From JAVVTR01 sp036653535 (GTDB lineage: Bacteria; Bacteroidota; Bacteroidia; Bacteroidales; P3), in assembly GCA_036653535.1 (NCBI GenBank), contig JAVVTR010000004.1, forward strand, positions 1-64,000: DNA of 64,000 bases, given 5' to 3'. Each line of letters starts with the position of its first letter. The first letter of the stretch is position 1. This document shows, piece after piece, positions 17,468 through 26,401 of this stretch. The notes below the pieces were generated by a model. It did no database searches. It was not told the DNA's origin and was given only the letters and a program-made list of their open reading frames with translations. Made by a program: the position numbers and the translations under genes.

Positions 17468-18433
17468 TTAGTGGTCGTAATCCCCGTCCTCGTCCGGATC
17501 CTGATCCTCATCCGTATCCTCATCCTCGTCCTCACCTACTATTTTATCTAAATTTACACCAACCCTATCCCAAGGGTTTCCCTCCGATCCTAAAGCTGTT
17601 CGTAGTTCTTTTATAATACTAAACTTAAAAGGAGCTCTTTCATTTCCTTCCACCATCACACTAAGAAGGTCCATATAGTTCTTTAAAATTTCCGCATTAG
17701 AGCAAACGTGCACCTGCTCCCCTTCATCAAAAAAAGGTGGTACTTCCGACTTGCGAATCAAATTCCCATGTTGTATCAAATCAATAAAAAAGATAATATC
17801 ATCATTTTCTCTATGATCCATATCTTTAGTATAAACTAACAAGTTAACAATAGGCAAATTAAGTAAATATACCGGTATCTGATTCCGAAAAGCCAAATAC
17901 TGATACAACAAAGACAAAGATCTATCATTCCCCTGATGAAGATTTAATAAATTAGGCAAAAAGAAATCGGAAAAAACATATCCCTCTGTATTTTTTGTGG
18001 CAAGAAAAAACTTACAACGATTAAAAAAAAACAAATTCAGTACATGCATTCGTTCCAAAGCAGTCATATCCGGTTTCAATTCCATCCATAAATCGCTTGC
18101 CATTTTATTAACTTTCTCCATTACCTCTTCCCAATCCAAATAAGGATAAAAAGCTTTGGATATTAAAAAATAGCCACGCATCAAATCCTGATCGGGATTT
18201 TCTTGCCACGTCTTCAACTCTTTACATAATTCCCTCATTTGAGTTTCCCGAATTAAAGCCTCTATACGATTTTCCCACAATGGCTCCTTCTTCGCAGAAC
18301 GTGCTTTTTCTAAATAAGGAAGCACTTCCTCTCCCATATCCAAAAGAGCCTGCCTTAACGAATCGTATATTTGCATATCCGATTCGTCTAACATCCCAAT
18401 TAATGCTTCTATATTGCTTTTTCTATTTTCCAT
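17468..18433 (-). CDS. SirB1/transglutaminase-like protein with acidic tail
   Basis: A 321-residue cytoplasmic protein. The N-terminal 100 residues are helical (HEAT-like: YDSLRQALLDMGEEVLPYLEKA). The middle (FFLPNLLNLHQGNDRSLSLL, then RNQIPVYLLNLP) resembles the SirB1/transglutaminase-like family, in which a Cys is often absent; no classical catalytic triad is seen. The last 20 residues are almost purely acidic (GEDEDEDTDEDQDPDEDG), encoded by a GA-rich low-complexity stretch. It begins 14 bases after the nucleoside phosphorylase gene, so the two are likely cotranscribed. Function unknown. Confidence 0.65.
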   Translation of the reverse strand: MENRKSNIEALIGMLDESDMQIYDSLRQALLDMGEEVLPYLEKARSAKKEPLWENRIEALIRETQMRELCKELKTWQENPDQDLMRGYFLISKAFYPYLDWEEVMEKVNKMASDLWMELKPDMTALERMHVLNLFFFNRCKFFLATKNTEGYVFSDFFLPNLLNLHQGNDRSLSLLYQYLAFRNQIPVYLLNLPIVNLLVYTKDMDHRENDDIIFFIDLIQHGNLIRKSEVPPFFDEGEQVHVCSNAEILKNYMDLLSVMVEGNERAPFKFSIIKELRTALGSEGNPWDRVGVNLDKIVGEDEDEDTDEDQDPDEDGDYDH

Positions 18434-18447
18434 CCCCTATCCCAATT

Positions 18448-19323
18448 CTATTTAGTTAAACGATTCAAAACAATTTGAACCAATTCTTCGACATGGGGTT
18501 TATAATCTTCACTGAAATTTTTATTTACTCTATTAGCAACCAAAACACATATAGTTAAGGTGTTATGCCCCAAACCTCTTCCAAGTCCATAAAGGGCTGA
18601 AGTTTCCATTTCCAAATTAGAAACTCTGTGATTTTCATATGAAAATCCGGCCATTCTATCATTTTGTTCCGGAAAAACCAATGGTAAACGCAATTCTCTA
18701 CCCTGAGGGGCAAAAAAGCCGGGAGCAGTAGCCGTAATACCTTGTAACATATCAAAGGCCAATTTATTCATCAAATCTGAAGAACACTTCACAATATATG
18801 GCTTAGCAAAACATGCTGGGAAATTCATATGTTTCATAAATGCTTGCATCATATCCTTTTCCAATAAAGTAGGATCTATTTGATAGTAATTCAAAAGTCC
18901 ATCTAAACCCAATCCATAAAGCCCTGCACAAAAACGATTTACTTCATAATCTGACTGTAAGCTACCACTGGTTCCAATACGTACTAAATTTAACGAAGTA
19001 TGCTCATCTTTGGGTTCCCGCCTTTTTAAATCTATATTTACCAATGCATCTAATTCGTTAATAACAATATCTATATTATCCGTACCCATTCCTGTAGAAA
19101 GCACCGTTATCCGTTTTCCGTTTAACATACCCGTATGAGTAAATAATTCTCTATTCTGAACCTTATAATCTATACGATCGAAATAACGAGAAACCGTAGG
19201 TACTCGACCAGGATCTCCCACTAATATAATATTGGGAGCTAATTGCTCCGGTTGCAAATGCAAATGATAAATACTACCATCTTTATTAAGAGGCATTTCC
19301 GAAGCTTCTATGACCTTTTTCAT
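18448..19323 (-). CDS. nucleoside phosphorylase (uridine phosphorylase-like)
   Basis: A 291-residue enzyme of the PNP/UDP family, which splits nucleosides with phosphate into a base and ribose-1-phosphate. Family features are ILVGDPGRVPTVSRYFD near residue 35 (phosphate-binding GDPGR), STGMGTDNIDIVINEL, LVRIGTSGSL and the base/ribose site VSNLEMETSALYGLG. ATG 19321-19323 (MKKVIEASEMPLNKDGS) matches the family start better than the upstream ATG at 19374. Uridine is the likely substrate from overall resemblance, but not certain. It is the first gene of the minus-strand block and is divergent from hutI. Confidence 0.88.
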   Translation of the reverse strand: MKKVIEASEMPLNKDGSIYHLHLQPEQLAPNIILVGDPGRVPTVSRYFDRIDYKVQNRELFTHTGMLNGKRITVLSTGMGTDNIDIVINELDALVNIDLKRREPKDEHTSLNLVRIGTSGSLQSDYEVNRFCAGLYGLGLDGLLNYYQIDPTLLEKDMMQAFMKHMNFPACFAKPYIVKCSSDLMNKLAFDMLQGITATAPGFFAPQGRELRLPLVFPEQNDRMAGFSYENHRVSNLEMETSALYGLGRGLGHNTLTICVLVANRVNKNFSEDYKPHVEELVQIVLNRLTK

Positions 19324-19508
19324 AATGTATGTAACTTTAATGTGAATACCCAATGGACCCTTTTCATAAAACAAAATGGACAGATAAAAGCCTATAATTT
19401 TGTGAAATTATATACACAGAATAAGTTTACTTAGACTATGCTACAGCAAAAAATTGTCGGTTTTATATCAAGTATTTACCTTTCTACAAAACAACAAAAG
19501 TACGACTT

Positions 19509-19540
19509 TTTGAGAAACAAAAAAAATTTGGCTAACTTTG
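19509..19540 (+). promoter_or_regulatory. hutI promoter
   Basis: TTTG (19509-19512), 20 bases, TAACTTTG (19533-19540): full Bacteroidota promoter consensus. It lies 38 bases before ATG 19579 and thus argues against upstream starts in the same frame. Confidence 0.8.
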
Positions 19541-19578
19541 CATCTTTTAAGTTTCTTAAATACCTAAATATATTTTTT

Positions 19579-20826
19579 ATGTTAGTTATTACCAACATCA
19601 AAGGCCTTGTTCAAATTCTGCCATCCTCGGTTCAAGCAGTGAAGGGCAAAGAAATGCAAAAATTGGAAGTAATTTCCAATGCCTACCTTCTTATAGATAA
19701 AAATAAAATTTTGGAATTTGGTCCTATGAAACAATGGATACAAAAATCAGAATTTCAAGGGAGAGTAGAAGAAATAAATGCAGATGGAAAATTTGTCTTT
19801 CCCGCCTTTTGCGATTCCCACACCCACATCGTTTATGCCGGCAGTAGAGAAATTGAATACAACGACAAAATTCGCGGTTTATCCTACGAAGAAATTGCCC
19901 AAAGAGGCGGAGGAATTTTAAATTCCTGCGACCGCCTACGGAAAGCTTCAGAAACGGAACTTTTTGAATCGGCATGGGAAAGATTGCAAGAAATGGCCTC
20001 TTATGGAACCGGTGCCGTTGAAATAAAAAGTGGATATGGCTTAGAATTGGAAAGTGAATTGAAAATGCTAAGAGTTATAGCCCGTTTAAAAGAAAAATCA
20101 GAGCTAAGTATTCGTTCCAATTTTTTAGGTGCACACGCTGTACCCCGTGAATACCTTGGTCGACCATCGGCTTACGTCGATCTTATCGTAAAGGAAATGA
20201 TTCCAGAAATAGCCGCTGAAAAATTAGCCGACTTTATTGATGTCTTTTGCGACAAAGGTTTTTTTACCGTAGAAGATACGGCACGAATTTTAGAAGCTGG
20301 CATACGTTACGGCATGCGCCCAAAAATACACGCCAACGAATTAGATTTTTCCGGCGGAGTACAAGTAGGTACTCAATATCACGCACTTTCTGTAGACCAT
20401 TTGGAATATATAGGACCTAAAGAAATAGAGGCCCTAAAAAAATCCGACACTATGCCTACCGTTTTACCAGGAGCCGCATTTTTCTTAGGCATGCCCCTTT
20501 CCCCTATAAGAGAAATGATAGAAGCCGGTTTACCGATAGCCTTAGCCTCCGATTTTAATCCAGGTTCTTCTCCTTCGGGTAATATGCAATTTGTAATGTC
20601 GTTAGGCTGTATTAAATATAAAATGTATCCGGAAGAAGTTATACATGCCACTACTATCAATACCGCTTACGCTATGGGTGTAAACAATATATTAGGCAGT
20701 ATTACCCCAGGGAAAATTGCCAATCTATTTATTACTAAAAAAATACCAACTTACGAATACCTTCCATATTCCTTTGGCAACAACAAAGTAGACGCTTTAA
20801 TTTTAAACGGAAAAAGAGTAAAATAA
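19579..20826 (+). CDS. hutI: imidazolonepropionase
   Basis: HutI hydrolyses 4-imidazolone-5-propionate to N-formimino-glutamate, the third step of histidine breakdown. The start is ATG 19579 (MLVITNIKGLVQIL), which gives 415 residues and places the promoter just upstream; the frame is open further up but that part is not family-like. Amidohydrolase metal ligands are seen in FCDSHTHIVYAGSREIE (His81, His83), IHANELDFSGGVQ, SVDHLEYIG and ALASDFNPGSSPSGNM. No other hut gene is in the window, so the remaining steps must be encoded elsewhere. Confidence 0.96.
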   Translation: MLVITNIKGLVQILPSSVQAVKGKEMQKLEVISNAYLLIDKNKILEFGPMKQWIQKSEFQGRVEEINADGKFVFPAFCDSHTHIVYAGSREIEYNDKIRGLSYEEIAQRGGGILNSCDRLRKASETELFESAWERLQEMASYGTGAVEIKSGYGLELESELKMLRVIARLKEKSELSIRSNFLGAHAVPREYLGRPSAYVDLIVKEMIPEIAAEKLADFIDVFCDKGFFTVEDTARILEAGIRYGMRPKIHANELDFSGGVQVGTQYHALSVDHLEYIGPKEIEALKKSDTMPTVLPGAAFFLGMPLSPIREMIEAGLPIALASDFNPGSSPSGNMQFVMSLGCIKYKMYPEEVIHATTINTAYAMGVNNILGSITPGKIANLFITKKIPTYEYLPYSFGNNKVDALILNGKRVK

Positions 20827-20995
20827 ACCACTTGTCCATACTTTTCAAGTCTTCTTTTATCCCCAAGAACGCTCGTCTTGTTATAAAAGGATAGAGCAAG
20901 AAGCAAAAGGAGATCCGTAGGTATTCTTTATTTTCACAAGAAACGAACAGGTGCACAAGCGTTCCATACACCGTGTTGGTTAAAATTATTTATAT

Positions 20996-21934
20996 ATGAA
21001 AATACTTCAATTTTTAAAAAATTGGGCTCTATTGCTTTCTATTCTCATAGGATGCATAGGACACTCTTGGCTAATACAATTTGCGAGTATCGTTCCTTAT
21101 ATCCTTTTTTCCATGCTCCTTTTTACCTTTTGCCGCATCACCCCACAAGAACTGAAATTCAAAAAAATGCACCTTTGGTTTCTTCTTATACAAATTGGAG
21201 GTGGATTGATTCTTTATATGAGTTTATCCCCTTTCAATATCCCCTTAGCAGAAGGTCTTATGATGTGCGTATTAGCCCCCACAGCAGCAGCCTCTGCCGT
21301 AGTTACTATGAAATTAGGCGGAGACGGGGCCAATAACACAACTTATGTTCTCATATCCAGTATGGCCGTAGCAATCATAGCCCCTCTACTTTTTCCTATC
21401 ATTCATCCTATGCCAGAACATCCCAATTTTTGGATTGCGTGCTGGTCTATTCTAAAAAGGGTAATGCCTGTATTGATAGGACCTTTTGTTTTGGCCACTA
21501 TCCTCCACATTATTCTTCCAAAAGTACACGAAAAACTAGCAACTTGGCACGAAGTTTCTTTCTATTTATGGTCGCTTTGTTTAGTATTTGCAGCCGCTCA
21601 AACAGTAGAAGCTCTTTTGCAAGAAAAATCACAAACTGGCATAGAACTTCTCTTGGCTGGTTTTTCCGGCATTATTTGTATTATTCTTTTTTCTATTGGG
21701 AAACATGTAGGAGGAATTTATGGCAAACGCATCAGCGGAGGACAAAGTTTGGGGCAAAAAAACGTGGTATTAGCCATTTGGATTGCCCAATCCTATCTTA
21801 CCCCCATAGCATCCACAGGATTAGGAGCTTATATTATATGGCAAAACATTTTTAACTCTTACCAATTGTGGAAAAAACGACAAGAAGAACAAAAAGGAAA
21901 CGAGCACCCTTCCGATTTTGAATTAATACCTTAA
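20996..21934 (+). CDS. bile acid:sodium symporter-family transporter
   Basis: An integral membrane protein of 312 residues with about nine or ten transmembrane helices and the BASS-family elements APTAAASAVVTMKLGGD (the polar crossover region, residues 88-104) and VLAIWIAQSYLTPIAS near residue 258. Members carry bile acids, pantoate or other organic anions with sodium; the substrate here is unknown. Transcribed in the same direction as hutI after a 169-base gap. The C-terminus is charged (KKRQEEQKGNEHPSD). Confidence 0.8.
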   Translation: MKILQFLKNWALLLSILIGCIGHSWLIQFASIVPYILFSMLLFTFCRITPQELKFKKMHLWFLLIQIGGGLILYMSLSPFNIPLAEGLMMCVLAPTAAASAVVTMKLGGDGANNTTYVLISSMAVAIIAPLLFPIIHPMPEHPNFWIACWSILKRVMPVLIGPFVLATILHIILPKVHEKLATWHEVSFYLWSLCLVFAAAQTVEALLQEKSQTGIELLLAGFSGIICIILFSIGKHVGGIYGKRISGGQSLGQKNVVLAIWIAQSYLTPIASTGLGAYIIWQNIFNSYQLWKKRQEEQKGNEHPSDFELIP

Positions 21935-21959
21935 TTGTGCTATTTTTTTAAGGATCTCC

Positions 21960-23030
21960 CTACTTTTTTTTAGCAAAAGCATCTAAATCCATAGTAAAAC
22001 TAATATAATTAGGGGACCCCACTTTGTGATAAGCAGAACGTGCATAGCTAAAATTCATCTTATAAACTCTAAATCCAAATCCCCAAGAAAAGCCAACCAT
22101 GCCAGGTTTTCCCTTGGTGATCATATCACGAGAACGCATATAATTATACGCACAACGTAAATAAAACCCCTTATAAGGAATTAGTTCTAAACCAATAACA
22201 ATATGTCGAGCCAAATTATCAAAAAAATCGGCAGCCCCAGAAAGTTTTTTGGTTTCTCCTGTGATAAGATCGGTCTGCGCATAAGGATCCTTATAATTTA
22301 AATCCCACTTTTGTAAATTGGGAAATTCCAACAAAAGGCGAAAGGGAGCATGTGGAATTTTTTGAGATAATGCCACCGCCACTTCAAAAGGCATTCGAGA
22401 GGCCCCATCTTCAGAATAAGTTTTTAGTGCTCCACCCATATTACGTAACAAAAGAGAAACTGAAAACATTCTAGAAGTATTAGTATAAGAACCTGCTACA
22501 TCCACAGCCATTCCAAATGCACTATAACTATCTATTCCGGAATAAATTAGCTTTAAATTTGCACCTATGGTAAAATGAGAATTCAATTCTCTCCCCCAAC
22601 CTAAAATCATCGCAAAATCATTTGCGGTAGCCTCTCCATAACTTAAACCATACTCATCGGTAACGGTAATTTTACCATAGTTGGCATACTGCAAATGCAA
22701 TGCAAAACTACCAGCTTTTTTAAAAGTGCGACTATAAGAAACGAATCCATAATTAATTCCATTAAAATAATTCACATAATTTAAAGCCAAATGATTATGC
22801 AATTCTTTAGTAATCAAAGAGGGATTAGCCAAGGATAGGGTTATATCGGCATCTCTAACCGAAAGAAATTCGGAACCCAAAGACGCTATACGAGCAGATT
22901 GTGCCATATTCAAAAAAGTAAAAGAAGCACCACCTCCTTGTCCATAGCTCCAAATAGGAAACAAGCCAAAAACCGATCCTGTCAAACAAAATCGAATCCA
23001 AAACAAAGACCAATATTTTTTAATTTTCAT
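21960..23030 (-). CDS. porQ: type IX secretion system protein PorQ
   Basis: PorQ is an outer-membrane beta-barrel of the FadL/PorV group that belongs to the T9SS attachment complex. The 356-residue protein has a signal peptide (to about SYGQG, residue 32) and the PorQ pattern: FTFLNMAQSARIASLGSEF, LSLANPSL, LALNYVNYFNGINYGFVSY, IGANLKLIYSGIDSYSAFGM, LLRNMGG, NLQKWDLNY and LRCAYNYMRS. It overlaps the MORN-type gene by 11 bases at the end of a chain of overlapping genes. It supports a functional T9SS, matching the sorting-domain proteins at 30144-34957. Confidence 0.88.
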   Translation of the reverse strand: MKIKKYWSLFWIRFCLTGSVFGLFPIWSYGQGGGASFTFLNMAQSARIASLGSEFLSVRDADITLSLANPSLITKELHNHLALNYVNYFNGINYGFVSYSRTFKKAGSFALHLQYANYGKITVTDEYGLSYGEATANDFAMILGWGRELNSHFTIGANLKLIYSGIDSYSAFGMAVDVAGSYTNTSRMFSVSLLLRNMGGALKTYSEDGASRMPFEVAVALSQKIPHAPFRLLLEFPNLQKWDLNYKDPYAQTDLITGETKKLSGAADFFDNLARHIVIGLELIPYKGFYLRCAYNYMRSRDMITKGKPGMVGFSWGFGFRVYKMNFSYARSAYHKVGSPNYISFTMDLDAFAKKK

Positions 23031-24225
23031 TCTGTTTTACAGGAGAGTTATTTAGGTTATTCCTAAGAGTGTGTATTCCATTAGCATCCATATAAATAGG
23101 AAAGGGCGTTTTTATTTGCAAGGGCAATAAATAGGTTTGTACGGCATTTCCTTTCCCCATTTCCTCTAAATTGGAATTGGAATTGGCCTGCATATCATAA
23201 TGGATACTATCGTTTACAAAGAAATTTTCTTTCTTTAATTTAGATATATCTACTATTTGAAAAGCCACAAAAGTAGTAGGATTTGCATAGAAGAAAAAAT
23301 CTAAATCAAAAATACGGCAGACCAAATCAAAGGTTTCGTCACATACCAAGCGAGTTCCATTTTCCGTAAGTAGCTCCGCCCTTCCTTGAGGATTCCGAAA
23401 AATAATAGAAACCGTATCCTTATCAATCTTATTCAGCACCCCTTTTATTTTTAAATAGAAACTTCTATCTATAAGTTTATTATTCTTATAAACATCCTCT
23501 TTATAAAGAGCCCCTCCCTGAAAATAAAAAGACCATAAACCCTGCTTAATTCCATCCTCATACTGTCCTTTTATATAAGGAGTACTATCCGCATAAAGCA
23601 CCGTATAACACCCCGTAGTTTTATTTAAATTATAAGTAGAAATTTCATATCCTCTTTGATCGTGTCTCCACCAAGGCCCATGCCGAAGACCTCTATACCA
23701 CTGTTGATCTTCAAACAAAGATCCATCCGCTGCATACAACTTGGCTTCTCCGTTTTTCAATCCCTTTTCAAAATTCTCCACCTTCAGCAAACGTCCATCC
23801 TTTCTATAAAACTTCCATACGCTGTCTTTTCTCTTATCTAAATAATAACCTTCGGCTAAAACGCCTCCACTATGCGGATAATATATCTGAGAAAAAGAAG
23901 CGTACCCCCCTCTAAAATAAAAAGATTTAGCCATTAAGGTATCCCCGGATCTGTACTCAAACCATCCCACAGGCATATCGTCTTTAAAATATCCTCTATA
24001 ACTTACTTTTGGAGAAGAGTCCTCTTTAGCCCAAAAGCCTTGTTTCCGCCCTTTTTTATCCAATTGATTTACCGTGTCTTTTTGCACAGAAGAAGAACTC
24101 GATGCAGCAGCAGCAGCAGCAGCAGCAGCTTGTATACTATCTATGTTTACCCCCAAGCATAGCATAACAAAAATCGCCCGAACAAAACAAATAAAGCCTA
24201 CTGTTATTTTTTTATTTTTTAACAT
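23020..24225 (-). CDS. secreted MORN-repeat-type protein with alanine tract
   Basis: A 401-residue protein with an N-terminal signal peptide (VRAIFVMLCLGVNIDSIQ) followed directly by nine alanines and five serines, encoded by eight GCT repeats plus GCA and serine codons (24103-24130). The centre has MORN_2/YwqK-like repeats with the pattern G-x-W-x-F/Y-Y: GYFKDDMPVGWFEY, DSVWKFYRKDGRLLKVENF, KNGEAKLYAADGSL, GLRHGPWWRHDQRG and IKQGLWSFYFQGG. Such repeats occur in envelope proteins of unknown function. It overlaps gmhB by 14 bases and porQ by 11, so it is translated as part of this unit. Likely periplasmic or outer-membrane associated. Confidence 0.7.
   Translation of the reverse strand: MLKNKKITVGFICFVRAIFVMLCLGVNIDSIQAAAAAAAAASSSSSVQKDTVNQLDKKGRKQGFWAKEDSSPKVSYRGYFKDDMPVGWFEYRSGDTLMAKSFYFRGGYASFSQIYYPHSGGVLAEGYYLDKRKDSVWKFYRKDGRLLKVENFEKGLKNGEAKLYAADGSLFEDQQWYRGLRHGPWWRHDQRGYEISTYNLNKTTGCYTVLYADSTPYIKGQYEDGIKQGLWSFYFQGGALYKEDVYKNNKLIDRSFYLKIKGVLNKIDKDTVSIIFRNPQGRAELLTENGTRLVCDETFDLVCRIFDLDFFFYANPTTFVAFQIVDISKLKKENFFVNDSIHYDMQANSNSNLEEMGKGNAVQTYLLPLQIKTPFPIYMDANGIHTLRNNLNNSPVKQNEN
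24103..24129. repeat. trinucleotide (GCA/TGC) microsatellite
   Basis: Eight consecutive GCA units (plus GCT) on the plus strand encode the alanine tract just after the signal peptide of the MORN-type protein. In-frame slippage would change only its length. Confidence 0.9.
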
Positions 24226-24790
24226 AATTCTCTAAATCATTAGCAAAATCCAATAAATTCTTATAGCAAGCCTCTACTATATACGGTTTTTCTAAGGCTT
24301 TTTGATCTGAACCTATTAGCACCGTACATAAACCCAAACGATAGCCAAATTCCATATCACTACGAGTATCCCCCACCATAAAAGAATATTTAAACTGCAA
24401 ATTAGGATACTCTCTTTTCGCCTGCAATCCCATTCCCACCTGAGGCTTTCTATAAATACTACCAGTGGATTTCAAATCCGAACAAAAATAGATACGACTT
24501 ATTTTCCCTCCCGTTTTTTCTATTTCTGCGTTCATTTTATCGTGAACCAACTTCAGTTCTTCTACCGTCATTAAGCCTTTGCCTATCCCTTGTTGATTCG
24601 TAACTATAAAGATCTCCTCAAAGAAAGATGAAAATTTTCGTATGGCTTCCAAGCTACCTGGAAGAAAAACAAAATCCTCTGCTTTTTTCACATAATCATT
24701 GGAAATACGCTCATTAATCACTCCATCCCTATCCAAAAACAAGGCGGACCATTTTCCGTAACTTTGTATTTTTGTAAAATTATTTCTCAC
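24212..24790 (-). CDS. gmhB: HAD phosphatase, GmhB type (heptose bisphosphate 7-phosphatase)
   Basis: GmhB removes the 7-phosphate from D-glycero-manno-heptose 1,7-bisphosphate in ADP- or GDP-heptose synthesis. The 192-residue protein has the HAD motifs LFLDRDGVINER (Asp20, Asp22), IVTNQQGIGKG (motif II) and FMVGDTRSDMEFG (motif IV). The zinc-binding Cys/His loop of classical GmhB is mostly absent: the segment reads IYFCSDLKSTGSIYRKP, with one Cys and no CxC. It overlaps gmhA by 11 bases, which supports the heptose assignment. Confidence 0.85.
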   Translation of the reverse strand: MRNNFTKIQSYGKWSALFLDRDGVINERISNDYVKKAEDFVFLPGSLEAIRKFSSFFEEIFIVTNQQGIGKGLMTVEELKLVHDKMNAEIEKTGGKISRIYFCSDLKSTGSIYRKPQVGMGLQAKREYPNLQFKYSFMVGDTRSDMEFGYRLGLCTVLIGSDQKALEKPYIVEACYKNLLDFANDLENYVKK

Positions 24791-25367
24791 GAGGGAACAA
24801 TATTTCCTCTATACCCTGACAAAGCAAATGCCCCATCAAAATATGAGATTCCTGAATTCGAGGGGTGTCAGTGGAGGGGACTCCTATCCATATATCTCCT
24901 AATTTCTGCATTTTTCCTCCTCCATCGCCAGTAAGGCTAATAGTACTTAAACCCATTTCCTTAGCCGTACTTAAAGCCCTGCACACATTATTGGAATTTC
25001 CAGAAGTAGAGATCCCAACCAGTACATCTCCTCGGTGAGCCTTTCCTCTAATCATGCGAGCATATATTTCATCATAACTATAATCATTAGCCACTGCCGT
25101 AAGATAAGAAGTGTCCACATGCAAAGCCTCTGCATTCAGAGGAGGGCGATCATAGTAATAACGTCCTGTTAATTCAGCCGCCAAATGTTGAGCATCCGCA
25201 GCACTTCCTCCATTCCCACAAAAGAAAACACATCCCTCTTTTTGAAGGCTAGTAGTACAAAGGATAATAGCTTCTAATAATTTTTGTAGCAAACTATCAT
25301 CCAATAATATGCGCTCTTTTGTTCGGATAGAATCTTCTATTCCTTTTTTTAATAGGTCCTTATTCAT
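24780..25367 (-). CDS. gmhA: sedoheptulose 7-phosphate isomerase (GmhA)
   Basis: GmhA converts sedoheptulose 7-phosphate to D-glycero-D-manno-heptose 7-phosphate, the first step of nucleotide-activated heptose synthesis. The 195-residue SIS-domain protein has FFCGNGGSAADAQHLAAEL near residues 48-66, GISTSGNSNNVCRAL and SLTGDGGGKM, and ends with RIQESHILMGHLLCQ, which carries the conserved Glu/His pair. It overlaps the glycosyltransferase gene by 8 bases and gmhB by 11, indicating translational coupling. The kinase/nucleotidyltransferase (HldE or HddA/HddC type) is not in the window. Confidence 0.93.
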   Translation of the reverse strand: MNKDLLKKGIEDSIRTKERILLDDSLLQKLLEAIILCTTSLQKEGCVFFCGNGGSAADAQHLAAELTGRYYYDRPPLNAEALHVDTSYLTAVANDYSYDEIYARMIRGKAHRGDVLVGISTSGNSNNVCRALSTAKEMGLSTISLTGDGGGKMQKLGDIWIGVPSTDTPRIQESHILMGHLLCQGIEEILFPREK

Positions 25368-26328
25368 CTTCGGAAACTCCTATTTTTTTGGAAATTAAAT
25401 ACATATTTCGAGTAGAAGAATTTCTTCCTACCAATTCAGCAATATATCCGGCCAAGAACAATTGCAATCCCATAGTCATACACATAATAGCAAAGTAGAA
25501 ATAGGGAGAATTTACCACTAAAGGGGCCGGTATACCATGCGACAAACATCCTATTTTTTCTATTCCTAACCAAAGAGCCGATAGAAAACCCAATATAAAA
25601 AGCAACATTCCTATACTCCCAAAAAAGTGCATTGGCTTTTTAGAAAATTTACTAACAAAACTAATAGATAGTAAATCTAATGGTCCATTAATAAATCTAC
25701 TCATCCCTCCAAATTTAGTCACTCCATATTTACGAGCCCTGTGTTCCACCACCTTTTCGCCTATCTTCGTAAAACCTGCCCATTTAGCAATAACTGGAAT
25801 ATATCGGTGCATTTCTCCATAAATTTCTATAGACTTAACAAGCTCTAATTTATATGCTTTTAATCCACAGTTAAAATCATGCAAACAAATACCAGACATC
25901 TTACGAGTTGCCCAATTGTATAATTTGGTAGGAATCGTTTTGCTTATAGGATCGTAACGTTTCTTTTTCCAACCCGAAACCAAATCATAACCATCTTCCG
26001 TAATCATTTTATAAAGTGCGGGAATTTCATCAGGACTATCTTGCATATCTGCATCCATAGTAATCACCACATTTCCCTTTGCTGACTGAAAACCAACATG
26101 TAAGGCAGCTGATTTTCCATAATTACGACGGAATTTCACAGCCTTAAATCGATTATTTTCTGCAATTATTTTTTCTATACAATTCCAAGAAGAATCCTTA
26201 CTTCCATCATCTATAAAAATTACTTCATAATCCAAATGATTAGCCTGCATCACCTTAACTATCCATGCCGACAATTCCGACAAAGACTCTTCTTCATTAA
26301 AAAGGGGAACCACTACTGATATATCCAT
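25360..26328 (-). CDS. family 2 glycosyltransferase, polyprenyl-phosphate (DPM1/ArnC) type
   Basis: A 322-residue membrane-bound glycosyltransferase. The GT2 catalytic domain has VVPLFNEEESL, FIDDGSKDSSW and VITMDADMQDSPDEI (the DAD metal site near residue 98). The product-side motif and two C-terminal transmembrane helices (about residues 233-256 and 270-298) are those of enzymes that put a sugar on polyprenyl phosphate. The DUF4199 gene is upstream by 73 bases, an arrangement common in Bacteroidota. It overlaps gmhA. It probably supplies a lipid-linked sugar for envelope glycans; the sugar is unknown. Confidence 0.85.
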   Translation of the reverse strand: MDISVVVPLFNEEESLSELSAWIVKVMQANHLDYEVIFIDDGSKDSSWNCIEKIIAENNRFKAVKFRRNYGKSAALHVGFQSAKGNVVITMDADMQDSPDEIPALYKMITEDGYDLVSGWKKKRYDPISKTIPTKLYNWATRKMSGICLHDFNCGLKAYKLELVKSIEIYGEMHRYIPVIAKWAGFTKIGEKVVEHRARKYGVTKFGGMSRFINGPLDLLSISFVSKFSKKPMHFFGSIGMLLFILGFLSALWLGIEKIGCLSHGIPAPLVVNSPYFYFAIMCMTMGLQLFLAGYIAELVGRNSSTRNMYLISKKIGVSEDE

Positions 26329-26401
26329 AACTCTCTTTTATTCTTCTTTTAAACAGAACCTAATCTAATATTTAAGCTTGGTTCCAGCCACTAATTAATT
26401 A

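Noticed and set aside
21022..21855. Second plus-strand open frames inside the symporter gene
   Set aside because: Shadow frames of a membrane-protein gene; rich in Ser/His/Arg and without family resemblance.
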